The position numbers were made by a program, and so were the translations under genes. Shown in pieces: positions 45,150 through 56,288 of a stretch of 64,000 nt of DNA. The notes beneath the pieces were generated by a model. It saw only the letters and a program-made list of their open reading frames with translations. It made no database searches and was not told the origin of the DNA. The stretch is from Agrypnia vestita. Taxonomy: Eukaryota; Arthropoda; Insecta; Trichoptera; Phryganeidae. The DNA lies in NCBI GenBank assembly GCA_016648135.1, contig JADDOH010010223.1, forward strand, positions 62,001-126,000. The letters run 5' to 3'. How positions within the stretch are numbered: the stretch's first letter is position 1; each line of letters starts with the position of its first letter.

Positions 45150-46440
45150 GTGGCGTCCCCAGGAACTACACCGTTAGTGGCGCATAGAGGGTTTCTTGTT
45201 TTTTTGCCTGTGCTTTTTATACAATTATTTTTTTTACGTATGATAAATAAAACACTTTTTCGTCATAAATGTGAAAATTTACTACCAAATTTGGAAGAAA
45301 ATAATTTAAAATTCAAAATGAAATATAAAAAAAGGTAGAAAAACATATTTTTAAAAAACAGAAATTTTTCATAAAATATAAAAAGTAATTCAATAACCAA
45401 CAAATTTTTTTTTCATCTTTTCGTTGAGTTCTTAAGGGGTGTTACTTTCTAAACATATGGAACAAAAACATTTGACGTGTTATTTGCGCAGTGGTTTTTC
45501 ACTCTTATTACATCCCTTTTTGGTACAGCTTTTTTTCTTCTAGGGCGGATTAAACATAATCCATGAAGATTTTGTTAATTATTGTAATACTCTGGGTGGC
45601 GGCGAATTTGGTGAAAACAGGAGCGCGTGTATACAGGACCGCGGCTGCCAGCAGAGCGCCGCGCTGCTCGCTGCGGGAGGTGCACACCTCGCTCGCATCG
45701 AGTCACGCGCGATCCCACATCCACCACAATTATCTAGGAATCGACTACTGCCAAAAGTTTTCCACATTATCTGGCAAAGATCTGACGGTAAACTATGAAT
45801 GCTCATCCCCCTATGGTGTATGGTTTTATCAGCTGAATATCCAGCCTTCTTAAAAAATCGACGCTCATGATTAATTTCAAAATTGCTAGCAAATATTATT
45901 CATTCATTGATACCAGCAATTTTCAAATGGAATACGGTTTGAGGCCATCTGTTACTCTTCCTGATTAATGAACCTTTCATCTCATCAAAATCTATCAACG
46001 AATTTTTTAGTCAAATTAAAAAATGTCACCGAACTGCTCGATCGGTCGGTCACTGCTGGAATCGATAGAGTTAATAATATATTTTCTATAAAATATAAAT
46101 ATATTCCAGTCATGAAACGATAGTGCTGACTGTTGGTCGATATATCCCAGAACTCTTGTATACTTTCATAAACGGGTATTTTACATATCGCCGTTTACCT
46201 TAACTTTTCTCTTCGTCATTCCTCGTCGTCGTCCTCCTCTGCCTCCAGCTCCTGGCACATGGCCCCCGCACGCCCGCATGTACCTTCCTAATTCACTGCG
46301 GTTCCATGTGCAGCGTTGCGCGCTAAGTTTTATAATTAACTTAACATATTTAAAATAAAGCTTATATTCTAATAAAAAAGGACGCGATGCGGAACATCAC
46401 ATGTAGGTCGCGGTCGCATCAAGATGTTTAGCAAGAAACA
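45150..46440. other. mostly unassigned; one open frame with a signal-like start
   Basis: The frame 45563-45853 (96 codons, plus) begins MKILLIIVILWVAANLV, a hydrophobic start like a signal peptide, followed by scattered Cys. Its middle is GC-rich and it has no homologue that I recognise, so it may be chance. Two shorter minus frames overlap it. The rest is AT-rich with nothing identified. Confidence 0.3.
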
Positions 46441-46585
46441 ACTGTTTCTGGGTGCGTACTCTTAAGGTTCAACTCGAGTTTAACCCAGGATTTACGCATA
46501 GTTTAATCCTAATTGAAACCACCGGTCCCAAGAATTGGTACCAACGTAAAGGTCGAATCGAAAATTTAAGGATAGAGTGCGCAGC
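46441..46585. mobile_element. probable small MITE
   Basis: Ends read GGGTGCGTACTCTTAAGG and, inverted from the other side, GGGCTGCGCACTCTATCC, with TTAA-rich sequence between. This looks like an imperfect pair of terminal inverted repeats around about 110 bp of non-coding DNA. No other copy is in the window. Confidence 0.4.
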
Positions 46586-46661
46586 CCCTGAATGATTTGG
46601 AGACTGCGTGGTGCGTCACTTTATTAAAAATCCTAATTATCTATTAATGAATTAGATAATT

Positions 46662-46857
46662 CGTCTATGCCCGCTCGCGTCTATGGTCCGCTGTAACTTG
46701 GCAACCGCCATTTGCCGTTCGGGACTCGTGCCAGCTGGAACGTACTATTACCATGAGCCGTGCTGACCAAAATGTTCCTGCCGTGAAGCCCGAGCCAGGG
46801 TCTGCAGCCGGGAGCGGCGATGAAGGAGCTTTCTATACCCATATAGACATATCGTAG
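46662..46857 (+). pseudogene. orphan truncated first exon
   Basis: The conserved upstream block (CGTCTATGCCCGCTCG at 46662) and ATG at 46753 are present. The frame reads MSRADQNVPAVKPEPGSAAG, then GAFYTHIDIS and a TAG at 46855-46857, exactly where the family continues into PDIKQE. The sequence after the break is unrelated, so the 3' half with the second motif and the donor is gone. A piggyBac-like end at about 47030-47090 may mark the insertion or deletion responsible. Confidence 0.75.
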
Positions 46858-46859
46858 TG

Positions 46860-47090
46860 TGTAATGCCCGGCGTAATATTATGCGCTTTATTTTTACAAA
46901 AACTTATATTTTCTACCACAAAGCTTCGGTATATCATTCCATTTCATTAAATCATATTTAAAATCATAGATATGTACCAACTCTCATGAAAAAAAGATAA
47001 AAATTCGAAATTTGGTACTGGGTCTGAAATGACCCACAACGCAGGCCGTGTTTTGTTTTGACCCATCGTGTTATAAGGGTTAGTTGTTAT
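46860..47090. mobile_element. possible piggyBac-like element end
   Basis: The segment GGGTCTGAAATGACCCAC can fold, and TTTTGACCCATCGTGTTATAAGGGTTA follows. This resembles the subterminal palindrome plus CCCTTATAACAC-type terminus of some piggyBac-like elements. A TTAA target is not intact (TTAG), so the call is tentative. Confidence 0.3.
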
Positions 47091-47885
47091 TAGATCAATC
47101 GAATATATACACGACACTAATGACAAATCACTTTATACAAAAAGATTATATTTATAGTTCCAAAATAAAGTTTAAACAACTCTGGTATTATTGATATTAA
47201 ATCAAAAAAGTTATTTTTTATAGTTCCAACATAAAGTTTAAAAAACTCTGGTATGATTGATATTAGATAAATAAAGGTTATTATTTAAAACAACTCACTG
47301 TTTGAATATATATACTTCAATTAATAGTTAAAACCTAATTCTTTCTCTACTGAATTTCTTAGTTACTCAATACTAAGAAGGTGTAGAAGGAACTAAACTT
47401 GGTCGTCGAAAAACACATGTTTATCGTACCACCGTAGAAAGACGAATCGCCGAGGCGGAAGCATATCTCGCGGCGAGGATAATTTTAGGGATCTTATAGC
47501 ACACTTACAACGACACGTATATGAAACATTGACATATGTGTGAGGGTGACAGTGATACTAAACTACAATCAATTGGTAATTAGGGACCCTTTGTGATCCA
47601 CCTTGTAGAAAGGGACCATCTATCCAGTTCGTGGGCGCAATGAATCGACATCACTTAGGTTCAAGTGTCAAGTGTCGTTTGACCTTTATATGTCGGCTGG
47701 TCTAAACCAGTTAAAGCTGGTTTTTCCCAGTATAGTTGCAATTTTTGAAATTTATTTACGTCGCAGATTTAAAAGATTTGGTAGTTGGAAATGTTTTCTG
47801 TTTTTTATCACGTAATCCATTCCTGAATACAAAATGCTTGGGATAGAATCCAAATTTACGTATTTTTTAAATATACCATGACAAG
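47091..47885. other. unassigned; short tandem duplication at 47155-47290
   Basis: A roughly 70-bp unit containing TATAGTTCCAAMATAAAGTTTAA is present twice (47155 and 47217). The rest up to the right-arm boundary has no recognisable gene. Confidence 0.5.
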
Positions 47886-48409
47886 GAGGGCTCCATGGAG
47901 CCATTACCAGCGGCTGGGGATGCATGGAGAGGAGACGTGACGTGGCTGTGACGGAGTAGCTTAAGTATTATATTGTATATAATTAGTAACCCGACTTACA
48001 CAAGTTTTAAATAAAGTATATTTTTCGTTTTGTGATAAAATTTGTGAATTTTAATTTTGGATAGCCGTCGTCTTTGAGAAAATCGATCATTTTCACGGTC
48101 ATCGTGGTCATCAATATAAACAAATCTAAGCTTAATTTCTTATATAGACTTTTTTTATATATACACATAGAAGTATCAAACATGCAATATATAAACACAT
48201 GTTTAAAATAGAAATAAAAAAATATTTGTATACAAAATTTATTGACCATTAACAAAACAAACATATCTACGATGTTCTTATAAATTATGATGTTATAAAT
48301 ACTTTTTTAATGTTTTCCGATTTATTCATTAAAAATTAAAAATAGAATCCTACGATGGATTGCACTTGCATTGCATAGATTTGATTGCACGTATAAGGTA
48401 CACTGTGAA

Positions 48410-49454
48410 CAAGAAAAAGTTTTTCAAGTGTGTGAAAGCACATTTACTGTAAAATGTGTTTAATTTTGAAAACAATTTTTCTTCAGTGTGCATAAGAGCA
48501 TGTCTTTTTAAGCTTGACTTCCGATTGCAAGAATAATCGCACTGCGAACATGAAAACAATTTTTCTCCAGTGTGCGTAGAGCATGTGTTTTTAAGTGTGA
48601 CTTCTGATTACATGAATAATCACACTGCGAACATGAAAACAATTTTTCTCCAGTGTGCGTAAGAGCATGTGATTTTATACTTGATTTATATTGCAAGAAT
48701 AGTCGCACTGCGAACATGAAAACAATTTTTCTCCAGTGTGCATAAGAGCATATGTTTTTAAGCTTGATTTCTGATTACAAGAATAATCGCACTGCGAACA
48801 TGAAAATAATTTTTCTCCAATATGCGTAAGAGCATGTCTTTTTAAGTTTAACTTCTCATTGCATGAATAATCGCAATGCGAACATGAAAATAGTTTTTCT
48901 CCAGTGTGCTTAAGAGCATGTTTTTTTAAGTGCGACTTCAGATTGCAAGAATAATCGCACTGCAAACATGAAAATAATTTTTCTCCAGTGTGCGTAAGAG
49001 CATGTGTTTTTAAGGACGACTTCTGAATGCAAGAATAATCGCACTGCCAACATGAAAACAATATTTCTCCAGTGTGCGCAAGAGCATGTATTTTTAAGGA
49101 CGACTTCTGAATGCAAGAATAATCGCACTGCGAACATGAAAACAGTTTTTCTCCAGTGTGCGTAAGCATGTCTTTTTAAGCTTGACTTCCGATTGCATGA
49201 ATAATTGCACTGCAAACATGAAAATAATTTCTTTCCAGTGTGTGAGAGCTCGTGATTCCTTAAGGAAGCTTTCTGCTTGCTCGTATACGGGCTCTGAGAA
49301 CATGGAAACACCTTCTTACCAGCGGGAGCGAGCGGGCACCTGCTTGAGGATTTTTTAGGGATGGTAGTCTCTGTCTCCAAGTCTAGCTGGTCTCCAGGGG
49401 CATGCGAAAATACAGCAGTATTTTCCGAAAGAAAATATTGTATTCTCAAAAGAT
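48410..49454 (-). pseudogene. gene B, exon 3: C2H2 zinc-finger exon with three frameshifts
   Basis: On the minus strand the acceptor TTTACATTGCAG precedes 49454 and phase-1 reading gives DLLRIQYFLSENTAVFSHAP. A first finger has lost one Cys (FPCSQS), then about nine fingers follow. Small deletions break the frame near 49166 (2 nt), 48690 (1 nt) and 48578 (1 nt), and one finger has Tyr for His (KTYALMH). The exon fades into EEKLFSKLNTF near 48450. Finger order differs from gene A, so arrays have been remodelled since duplication. Probably a pseudogene; assembly error cannot be excluded for any single indel. Confidence 0.75.
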
Positions 49455-49533
49455 CTGCAATGTAAATATTTTTGGTATAACAAAAATGTTTTATATTTTT
49501 TAATGCAGTGCTATATGGTTATGTAGATGACGT

Positions 49534-50340
49534 TCAAATAATATCCTCTTTTTTAAGGGTTTTTTTGAGTTTCTGAGAGATATTGCCATAAAATTCTATG
49601 GTACCTAGAGAGGTATAAGCCTTAATATTTTTTATAGTTTTAGGAAAAATCTCAAGTAAATTATTTTTATAAACTTTTTTATTCAGAATATTTAATATTA
49701 CATTTTGATTAAAACCATTACTGTGTGCTATTCTTAAGATTGTGTTTAATTCGTGGTTAAACGATTCTTTTTCTAAAGGAATGTTTAGTAATCTATGTAT
49801 CATCGAGTTATATGCCGCTAATTTGTGAGACCAAGGATGCATACTTAATGCATGTATAGTAACATCTGTATATGTCGGTTTTCTATAAATGCTGAATTGG
49901 TGTTTGCCATTTACTCTTTTTATTGTTAAATCTAAAAAATTAAGGGATCCGTTAACTTCTTGTTCCAGACAACAAGTGGAACAAGAAGTTAATCACTTAA
50001 CACACCTGTATTTTTGTTTTCATTGTCCAGATTATTGTTTATAGTATCCATGTTATTCCCTAGTTTATGATATTTAAAATTTAAGTACCCAATTTAGATA
50101 ATGTGTTTTAGAAACTATTCTTTGTATTAAATGTACTTGAGGTTTTTCCAAATTTGCACCCAATTTAGATAATGTATTCTTTGTAATATTCTTGAGGGTT
50201 AGTCCAAATTTGCACCAAATGTTTTGTATATAAACTCAATAATATGTACTATGTTCATCAGTTGATAAAGGCTTAATAAGCCGAAACGATCGTCCTGTGT
50301 GTGGTAAAATAAATTTGAACTCAAAAAAATCGTGTTTTGA
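49534..50340 (-). mobile_element. Penelope-like element fragment with internal fold-back
   Basis: Minus-strand coding from about 49985 reads LNFLDLTIKRVNGKHQFSIY, then RKPTYTD and HPWSHKLAAYNSMIHRLLNI, the end of a Penelope-type reverse transcriptase (YRKPT-TD ... HP--HK-AA). The 49952-49967 and 49977-49992 segments are a perfect 16-bp inverted repeat (TTAACTTCTTGTTCCA), indicating a fold-back junction. Beyond it, plus-strand sequence contains a hammerhead-like core at 50262-50286. The equivalent intron position in the left arm lacks this insertion. Confidence 0.75.
50255..50300 (+). ncRNA. hammerhead-ribozyme-like motif of the Penelope fragment
   Basis: The order is TTGATAA, a short stem GGC-(TTAATAA)-GCC, then GAAAC and GATCGTC. 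This resembles the hammerhead motifs known in Penelope-like elements (CUGAUGA-stem-GAAAC), but two of the seven core bases differ, so it is probably a decayed or inactive version. Confidence 0.5.
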
Positions 50341-50574
50341 TTTTTTTATTTTTGAATTTAAAATAATGGAGTTCTATAACATAAATAGCGTCAGTGTTAA
50401 AAAAAAAAAATTAAAACATCTTTACTGCCATTTTTCGAACGACGATTGAGTTTAAAACTTTAGACAGATTTATAGAGGAGCTTTTCATTTGATTGGGAAG
50501 TTTGTGTTCATTTGTTAATATGGAAATATAACAAAATCAGGAAGATAGGCAAACAACAACTCCTACACGTAAAA

Positions 50575-51005
50575 TTGGGCATTGGAACAAAAATGAAATC
50601 GCACGTTTACTTCGGAGTAGTGTTTGGACATGTCAAAACGTAATCCTAAAAAGTTTCTGCAGCGTTTCGCGACTTCTGATGAAACATATATCCATTGCTG
50701 TATGCCAGAAATTGATGAAATGTCAAAACAGTGAGCTTGAACCTCATCCATAAAAGGTTCCATCGGCTGGAAAGATCAATCTCGTTAATTTTCGAGATTC
50801 ACAAGGTATCATCTTCATCGACTATTCGGAAAGCGGAAGCGCAATCACGGGGCAGTACTATGTTTATTGACTTGATTCATAATTGATGCTGGCGACGCTG
50901 AATCGGTCGAGATAATGGCGAAGAAAAAATTGCTCTTTCACCATAAGGCACCAGCTTGCTTGTCCGCAACTGACACACCAAAACTGCTCTGATTACTCTA
51001 CGAAT
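50575..51005 (+). pseudogene. mariner transposase remnant (right arm)
   Basis: Plus-strand pieces read KKFLQRFATSDETYIHC, PEIDEMSKQ and GWKDQS. It is the inverse twin of 36440-36935, with independent frame breaks. Confidence 0.75.
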
Positions 51006-51792
51006 TGCAGCCACACCACCCACCCTAAACTCAATGCGATATATTTTTATTTTCAAACAAGAAAAATTTCTTGACGAAAAGTGGTTCACGTCAACAGCGG
51101 ATTTTTTGCTATGTTTTTTATACTGCTTAAGAATGTTGGAATATTGCTAGACTAAATGTATCGAGCTGAAACGAGACTAAGTGGAGAAAAATAAGAATTA
51201 AAATGTTTTTTGCTGCCAAATAAAAAAAGATTTATTCTTGGGCACCACACACCGTACTGAGTATCCACCATATCCCACCCGCCGCATAATACAAAAACAA
51301 GTAATTCTGCAGGATCTAGAGGTGGGAATGCGCAGTATAAGGTCGCACGGGAAGTGCTGGCACGCTCTGCAACTAGAAAATAAAGTCACAAAAACCCACC
51401 TAATTCGATGAATGGTTACACATTTTAACACTTTCTTTGGCGGGATCTTGTTACTCTCTCAATATATATTTCAATATTTCAAACTTTTACTAACTAACGT
51501 TTACTTAACTTTGGATTTAATGGAATATACTACATCAATTCACAGTAAGACTTCCTAATTCTTTTACCCTATGAATGTCCCTCGTAAGCTGAGAGCGCCT
51601 TAGTTCAAGTAAGTAACATTGTGGATTCATCTATCATGAGTTATTGAGTGAACTAAACAATGGAATCTGGTGTTGGCATTTAATCTTGGGCTCGAACAAC
51701 CCACCAGAATACCCATACATCATCCCGTTACGGCCACACGGAGGGCGGAATCTACTCTTTGGAATAATAATACAAGGGAATCAACTGCTCAC

Positions 51793-51966
51793 CATTGCAC
51801 TGGTCGGCCCTCCCGGGGTACTCCGAGCACTCCTGCTTGATGTCAGGATACGATATGTCCACATCAGTGTAGGGCGCTCCTTCACCGCCGCTCTCGGCTG
51901 CAGACTCTTCACCTACCTGCATATCACCTCCCTGCGCACTACTCCAGACCGCATTGCTGGAACCTA
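51793..51966 (-). CDS. gene B, exon 2: internal exon with IKQE motif, weakened acceptor
   Basis: The twin of 31963-32139 reads VGSSNAVWSSAQGGDM, an acidic linker, APYTDVDISYPDIKQEC and GRADQCN, with donor G|GTGAGC after 51793. The ancestral acceptor CTTCCAG is now CTTAGTAAAGTAAAG. The only phase-compatible AG gives a 174-nt exon starting at 51966, three bases shorter, with a poor pyrimidine tract. Splicing of gene B may therefore be inefficient. Confidence 0.65.
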
Positions 51967-52344
51967 CTTTACTTTACTAAGCAAAAACAATAATTAGGAT
52001 CAACAGAGCTGGAGAGTTAGCTGTCTCCCGGGCTCGGCTCCATGTCTCCTCGGGCTGTACTCGCACAAAACTGGTCATCGTATAATAACCTGTACCAGGC
52101 AGACTGCTTCTTATTGCGTACATTGTTCTCTTATAAGGGCACTAAACGCTTTGCCTATTCTGAAGTATACTTATTTGCAGATTAAATATCTATAAATAAA
52201 TAAATATCTATAAATGTGCAACTTTAAATTTTCGAAACGTTCAACAATTCACTTGGTACTCTTATGGTCGGTATTGGGTTTAAGGAAGCCACTTTCATAG
52301 AAGATGTGCGGGATTAACTCGGAGAAATGTTACTTACGTATTGT

Positions 52345-52540
52345 AAGCTAGATTTATGATTGCACGAATAATTGCAATATGAACATGAAAATGGTTTTTC
52401 ATCGTTGTGCTTAAGCGCATGTCTCTTCCGTCGCACATTTCTTTCCATAGAACATGCCCTTATTACACTTCGTGCGGTTGATCCATTTGCTTTGCCGATT
52501 TAACGCAACGGAAGATTCGCACAGTGTGGCGCCGGCCTTA
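52345..52540 (-). pseudogene. orphan zinc finger plus MITE fragment in gene B intron 1
   Basis: Inverse copy of 31388-31610: KHNDEKPFSCSYCNYSCN, then NHKSSLQ and a GTAAGT donor, joined to the GGCCGGCGCC MITE half. It confirms that the fusion predates the duplication. Confidence 0.6.
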
Positions 52541-52714
52541 TAATTTAGACTTTTGCCTAATTTTAGTGCATTGTTTAAAGCCGGGTCTTTTTAGGGTTTG
52601 GTTCGTGGTAAGTTGAAGCCGCTGACTTCAAAAATGAAATATTATCAGATAGCATTAGGCACCTATTAAAGAAACATTTATTTTAAAATTTCCAAATGTC
52701 ATCATACATTTTAA

Positions 52715-52840
52715 CGTCTGACATGATTAACATCAAGTGACGCTTTACTATGGTTAACATCAGGTCACGTTTAATATATGGTTAACATCGAGTGACGTTT
52801 AATCTATGGTTAACACCAGTTTAAGCAAACCATAGAACAT
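52715..52840. repeat. tandem GTTAACCATAG repeats (right arm)
   Basis: Three to four diverged copies of the roughly 30-bp unit, inverse to 31106-31200. The site where the left arm carries the Tc1-like element is uninterrupted here at about 52823. Confidence 0.65.
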
Positions 52841-53062
52841 AAACATCTTCGATCATTGTAAAAGATTTTCCGTAGTCCGAGGAATCCAGACTTAATAAAA
52901 TGATCCAAATTAATCGGTGAAGATGACAAGGTTAGCTCGCTCTGAGTGAGTGACTATATTACGACACTTTTTATTTGATGGTTGGTTTATTATTATTATT
53001 ATTTATTATTTTTTTATTTTTTTATTATTTTATTAATTACACGGCTTAATAGCCTTTTACAA

Positions 53063-53366
53063 CAGGTTTATACATAATTAAAATACAACAAACGATTAAA
53101 TGTAAAAGAAAAATAAAGGGTATAAATGTAAAAAAGTATATATACATAGTTTAAAAATAATGAGGTTAGACATATATGTAAAAAAAGTATATATGCAAAA
53201 AAGTGTAAAGTAGCAGGTTTATACATAATTAAAATATAGCAAACGATTAAATGTAAAAGAAAAATAAAGGGTATAAATGTAAAAAAGTATATATATACAT
53301 AGTTTAAACATAATGAGGTTAGACATATATGTAAAAAAGTATATATGCAAAAAAGTGTAAAGTAGT
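53063..53366. repeat. 151-bp tandem duplication in the retroelement 3' region
   Basis: A unit starting CAGGTTTATACATAATTAAA at 53063 starts again at 53214 with only a few differences. Tandem duplications are frequent in 3' untranslated regions of non-LTR elements. Confidence 0.85.
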
Positions 53367-53457
53367 GATCTCAGAAATTTTTACTCGCCGATAATATAGC
53401 AATATTAAATTTGAATAGCCAGGTATATATAAAAAATTTAAGACATTATATAAAAAT

Positions 53458-56283
53458 TTAATATTTTGAAAAGAAATGATCATATAATGATTTTTTAAAT
53501 TTTGAGAGAGATAGATTTAAAATGTCGACATATGTAGGTAGTTCATTGCCAAGTTTGTGCATCCGAGGTATGCTAGAATTTGAACGATAGTTTGTGTCCA
53601 AATTGTCACAATAAAACAGCATGTTTTGGCGGGTCCTACGGTTAGGTACTTTAAAATTAATACTATTCAGGAGTTCGCAACAGTCGAAATTTGAGTGTAA
53701 TATTTTAAAAAGGAATATTAAATCTGTTAATTTTCTTCGATCTTCCAAGGTTAGGAGATTAAGATTAGTTTGCAAATATTTGTAGTTTATTTGGTCGATC
53801 GGAATATGAAGCTTAAAATTTATAAATTTTAGGAATTTACGTTGTACCCTTTCTATATTTTTTATATGAACCCTGTAAAAAGGAGACCAAATGATGGAAT
53901 TGTATTCCAACTGACTACGGACCAAGGATACATATAAGAGATTTATTACATTAATTGATTCAAAGTCCTGTATTGATCTAAGTATGAAACCTAAGGTTTT
54001 CATACTTTTATTCGTAATAATGTTGATGTGACTTTTGAATTCTAGTTTATGATCAAAAATGACACCAAGATCACGGATTTCTGTTATTTTTTCTAGGTTT
54101 GTATTATTTATTGAATACGAAAAGGAAATGGGAGATTTATTTCTACAGAAGGATAGTGATTTACACTTATCAACATTTAAAAATAGGTTGTTAGAGATGC
54201 ACCAATCGTTTAATTTGTATAGGTTAGATTGGAGTGTAAGGCAGTCGCTCACATCTGATATTTCCTTGAAAATTTTAATATCATCCGCAAAAAGTAAAAT
54301 TTCAACATTATCGAAACATTCGACAATATCGTTGATAAATACAAGAAATAATGCGGGTCCAAGATGGCTACCTTGTGGTAGACCACTAGTGGCTAGGATA
54401 GCTCGGGATGTACAGGATTTTATTTTTACGTGTAGTTTCCTGTTAGTCAAATAGCTTGCAAACCATTTGTGTAGTGGGTCAGTTACGCCTAAGGAGTGAA
54501 GTTTCTTAAGAAGGATTGTATGAGAAACCTTGTCAAAAGCTTTTGAAAAATCCGTGTAAATGCTGTCAACTTGACGTTTGTTTGTGAAACTTTCAAATAT
54601 GTACTCCTGATAGATAAGTAAGTTTGTGGAAGTTGTTCTACCTTTAACGAAACCATGTTGCCTTTTGTCTATCACTTTGAGAAGTTCTGGATATATTTGG
54701 TCCAGTACCAAGGATTCGAAGATTTTAGGGAGTACTGATTGTATAGAAATTGGGCGATAGTTTTTGACATCAGATTCGCTTCCCTTCTTGAAGATAGGAG
54801 TGATAAAACTTGTTTTCCAACGTAGAGGAAACTGTCCAGAAGAAAGCAGGTAGTTGAAAAATTGAGCAAGGGGTCGAGCAAGCACAGGGGCACATTGTTT
54901 TAGATATATCGGTGGAATGTTATCCGGTCCTGCAGATTTATTAGTATCCAATGATACTAACTTTTTCTTACAGGATTCAAATGTAATGAGACAATTATAT
55001 AGATACATGTTGTTATTGGAATTGTGATAAGGTATGTTATTAACAGGTGTGTCTAGGTCGTAAACATTTTGGAAAAAGTCTGCGAAAAGGTTAACAGTAT
55101 TTTCTGTATTGGTGGCTACTTGATTGTCCAGGTACATTTCAGATGGAAATTCGTTACTGTTTTGGTTAAGTTTTTTTATATACTTCCAAAGATTTTTGGA
55201 TTTTAAGGCACTGTTTTCAATATAGTTAATGTGTAATCTGTAACATATTTTTAAAATATTTTTACACTCTGCCCGAGTTTTGCTAAATTGAATGTAGTCT
55301 TCGACTGAACGACTGTCTTTGAATTTTTTATGTAGGGATTTTTTTAGTTTAATTAGTTCTATCAAATCACTCGTAAACCATTTTGGATATACATTAGGTT
55401 TGGGCGTAAAATGTGGAACATGAGAGTTTATTGTATCTTGGAAAATTGAATAAAGTTTTTCGAGAGATTGATCGATATTGATATCACATAGGAATGACCA
55501 ATCTATGATGGATAAATGCTGATTTATGGATTCAAAATCTCCCTTTTGAAAGTTAAGAGAGGATTCTTGCTGTATAGGTTTGGGACATAGAGTACTTAAT
55601 TTGATATGTAATGGAGGGTGATGATCATCAACTGGTAGCAATTGATCGATGGATTTTACGATTGAAATGTTTGCTTGATTTGAGAATACAAAGTCGAGAA
55701 GGCGGTTATTGATGTTGTAGACAAAATTATGCTGATATAAGTTTAGATAGTTCACCATATCTAGAATCACACGCGCACGATCATTTTCACATTCATTTGT
55801 AATGAAGCCGTCTTCGCTAGATGACCACTTTAAGTTTGGAAGATTATAGTCACCTAGTATGATGGTTTCGTAGCTGGTGTATTTCGATATTAACAGTTCG
55901 ACATCTTCACAATGTTGTTTGTAGAGCAGAACATCGGAGAGCGGTGGTAAGTAAACTGCTCCAATAATATATTTTTTAGGGTAAGTATTGATCATAATAA
56001 ATAGTTGTTCGAGGTTGGTATTTTTAATGATGATGTTTCTTGTTTTTAGGATTTTATTTATGGCAATAAGAACACCCCCCCCTCTTGATTTAGAACTAGT
56101 ACTTAGACTTCTATCGAGGCGATATACTTTGTGGTTTTGAAATCCGAGTTCAGAGGATTTTATGGATGGATCCAACCAAGTTTCTGTAAATATGTATATA
56201 TCGTAGTCGTAAGATGGTAAAAAATTTCTAAAGTCGTTTAACTTGGTTCGTAACCCTCGAATATTTTGATAATATATTTTCAA
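53458..56283 (-). CDS. ORF2 of a non-LTR element: endonuclease and reverse transcriptase
   Basis: An uninterrupted frame of 941 codons. Endonuclease at about residues 1-230 (YYQNIRGLRTK, TETWLD, LGDYNLP, DDHHPP). Reverse transcriptase at about 470-720 (SAGPDNIPP, KNYRPISIQSVLPKIFE, YTDFSKAFDKVSH, GLPQGSHLGPALF, catalytic LLFADD), with a C-terminal tail (YVSLVRSQLEYNSIIW). The first codon is TTG, five bases after the ORF1 stop, so ORF2 is probably made by reinitiation or coupling. All catalytic motifs I can check are present, so the enzyme could be active in trans. Confidence 0.9.
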   Translation of the reverse strand: MKIYYQNIRGLRTKLNDFRNFLPSYDYDIYIFTETWLDPSIKSSELGFQNHKVYRLDRSLSTSSKSRGGGVLIAINKILKTRNIIIKNTNLEQLFIMINTYPKKYIIGAVYLPPLSDVLLYKQHCEDVELLISKYTSYETIILGDYNLPNLKWSSSEDGFITNECENDRARVILDMVNYLNLYQHNFVYNINNRLLDFVFSNQANISIVKSIDQLLPVDDHHPPLHIKLSTLCPKPIQQESSLNFQKGDFESINQHLSIIDWSFLCDINIDQSLEKLYSIFQDTINSHVPHFTPKPNVYPKWFTSDLIELIKLKKSLHKKFKDSRSVEDYIQFSKTRAECKNILKICYRLHINYIENSALKSKNLWKYIKKLNQNSNEFPSEMYLDNQVATNTENTVNLFADFFQNVYDLDTPVNNIPYHNSNNNMYLYNCLITFESCKKKLVSLDTNKSAGPDNIPPIYLKQCAPVLARPLAQFFNYLLSSGQFPLRWKTSFITPIFKKGSESDVKNYRPISIQSVLPKIFESLVLDQIYPELLKVIDKRQHGFVKGRTTSTNLLIYQEYIFESFTNKRQVDSIYTDFSKAFDKVSHTILLKKLHSLGVTDPLHKWFASYLTNRKLHVKIKSCTSRAILATSGLPQGSHLGPALFLVFINDIVECFDNVEILLFADDIKIFKEISDVSDCLTLQSNLYKLNDWCISNNLFLNVDKCKSLSFCRNKSPISFSYSINNTNLEKITEIRDLGVIFDHKLEFKSHINIITNKSMKTLGFILRSIQDFESINVINLLYVSLVRSQLEYNSIIWSPFYRVHIKNIERVQRKFLKFINFKLHIPIDQINYKYLQTNLNLLTLEDRRKLTDLIFLFKILHSNFDCCELLNSINFKVPNRRTRQNMLFYCDNLDTNYRSNSSIPRMHKLGNELPTYVDILNLSLSKFKKSLYDHFFSKY

Positions 56284-56288
56284 GTTTT

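Noticed and set aside
54059..54454. 131-codon plus frame within the right-arm retroelement
   Set aside because: It is antisense to intact ORF2.
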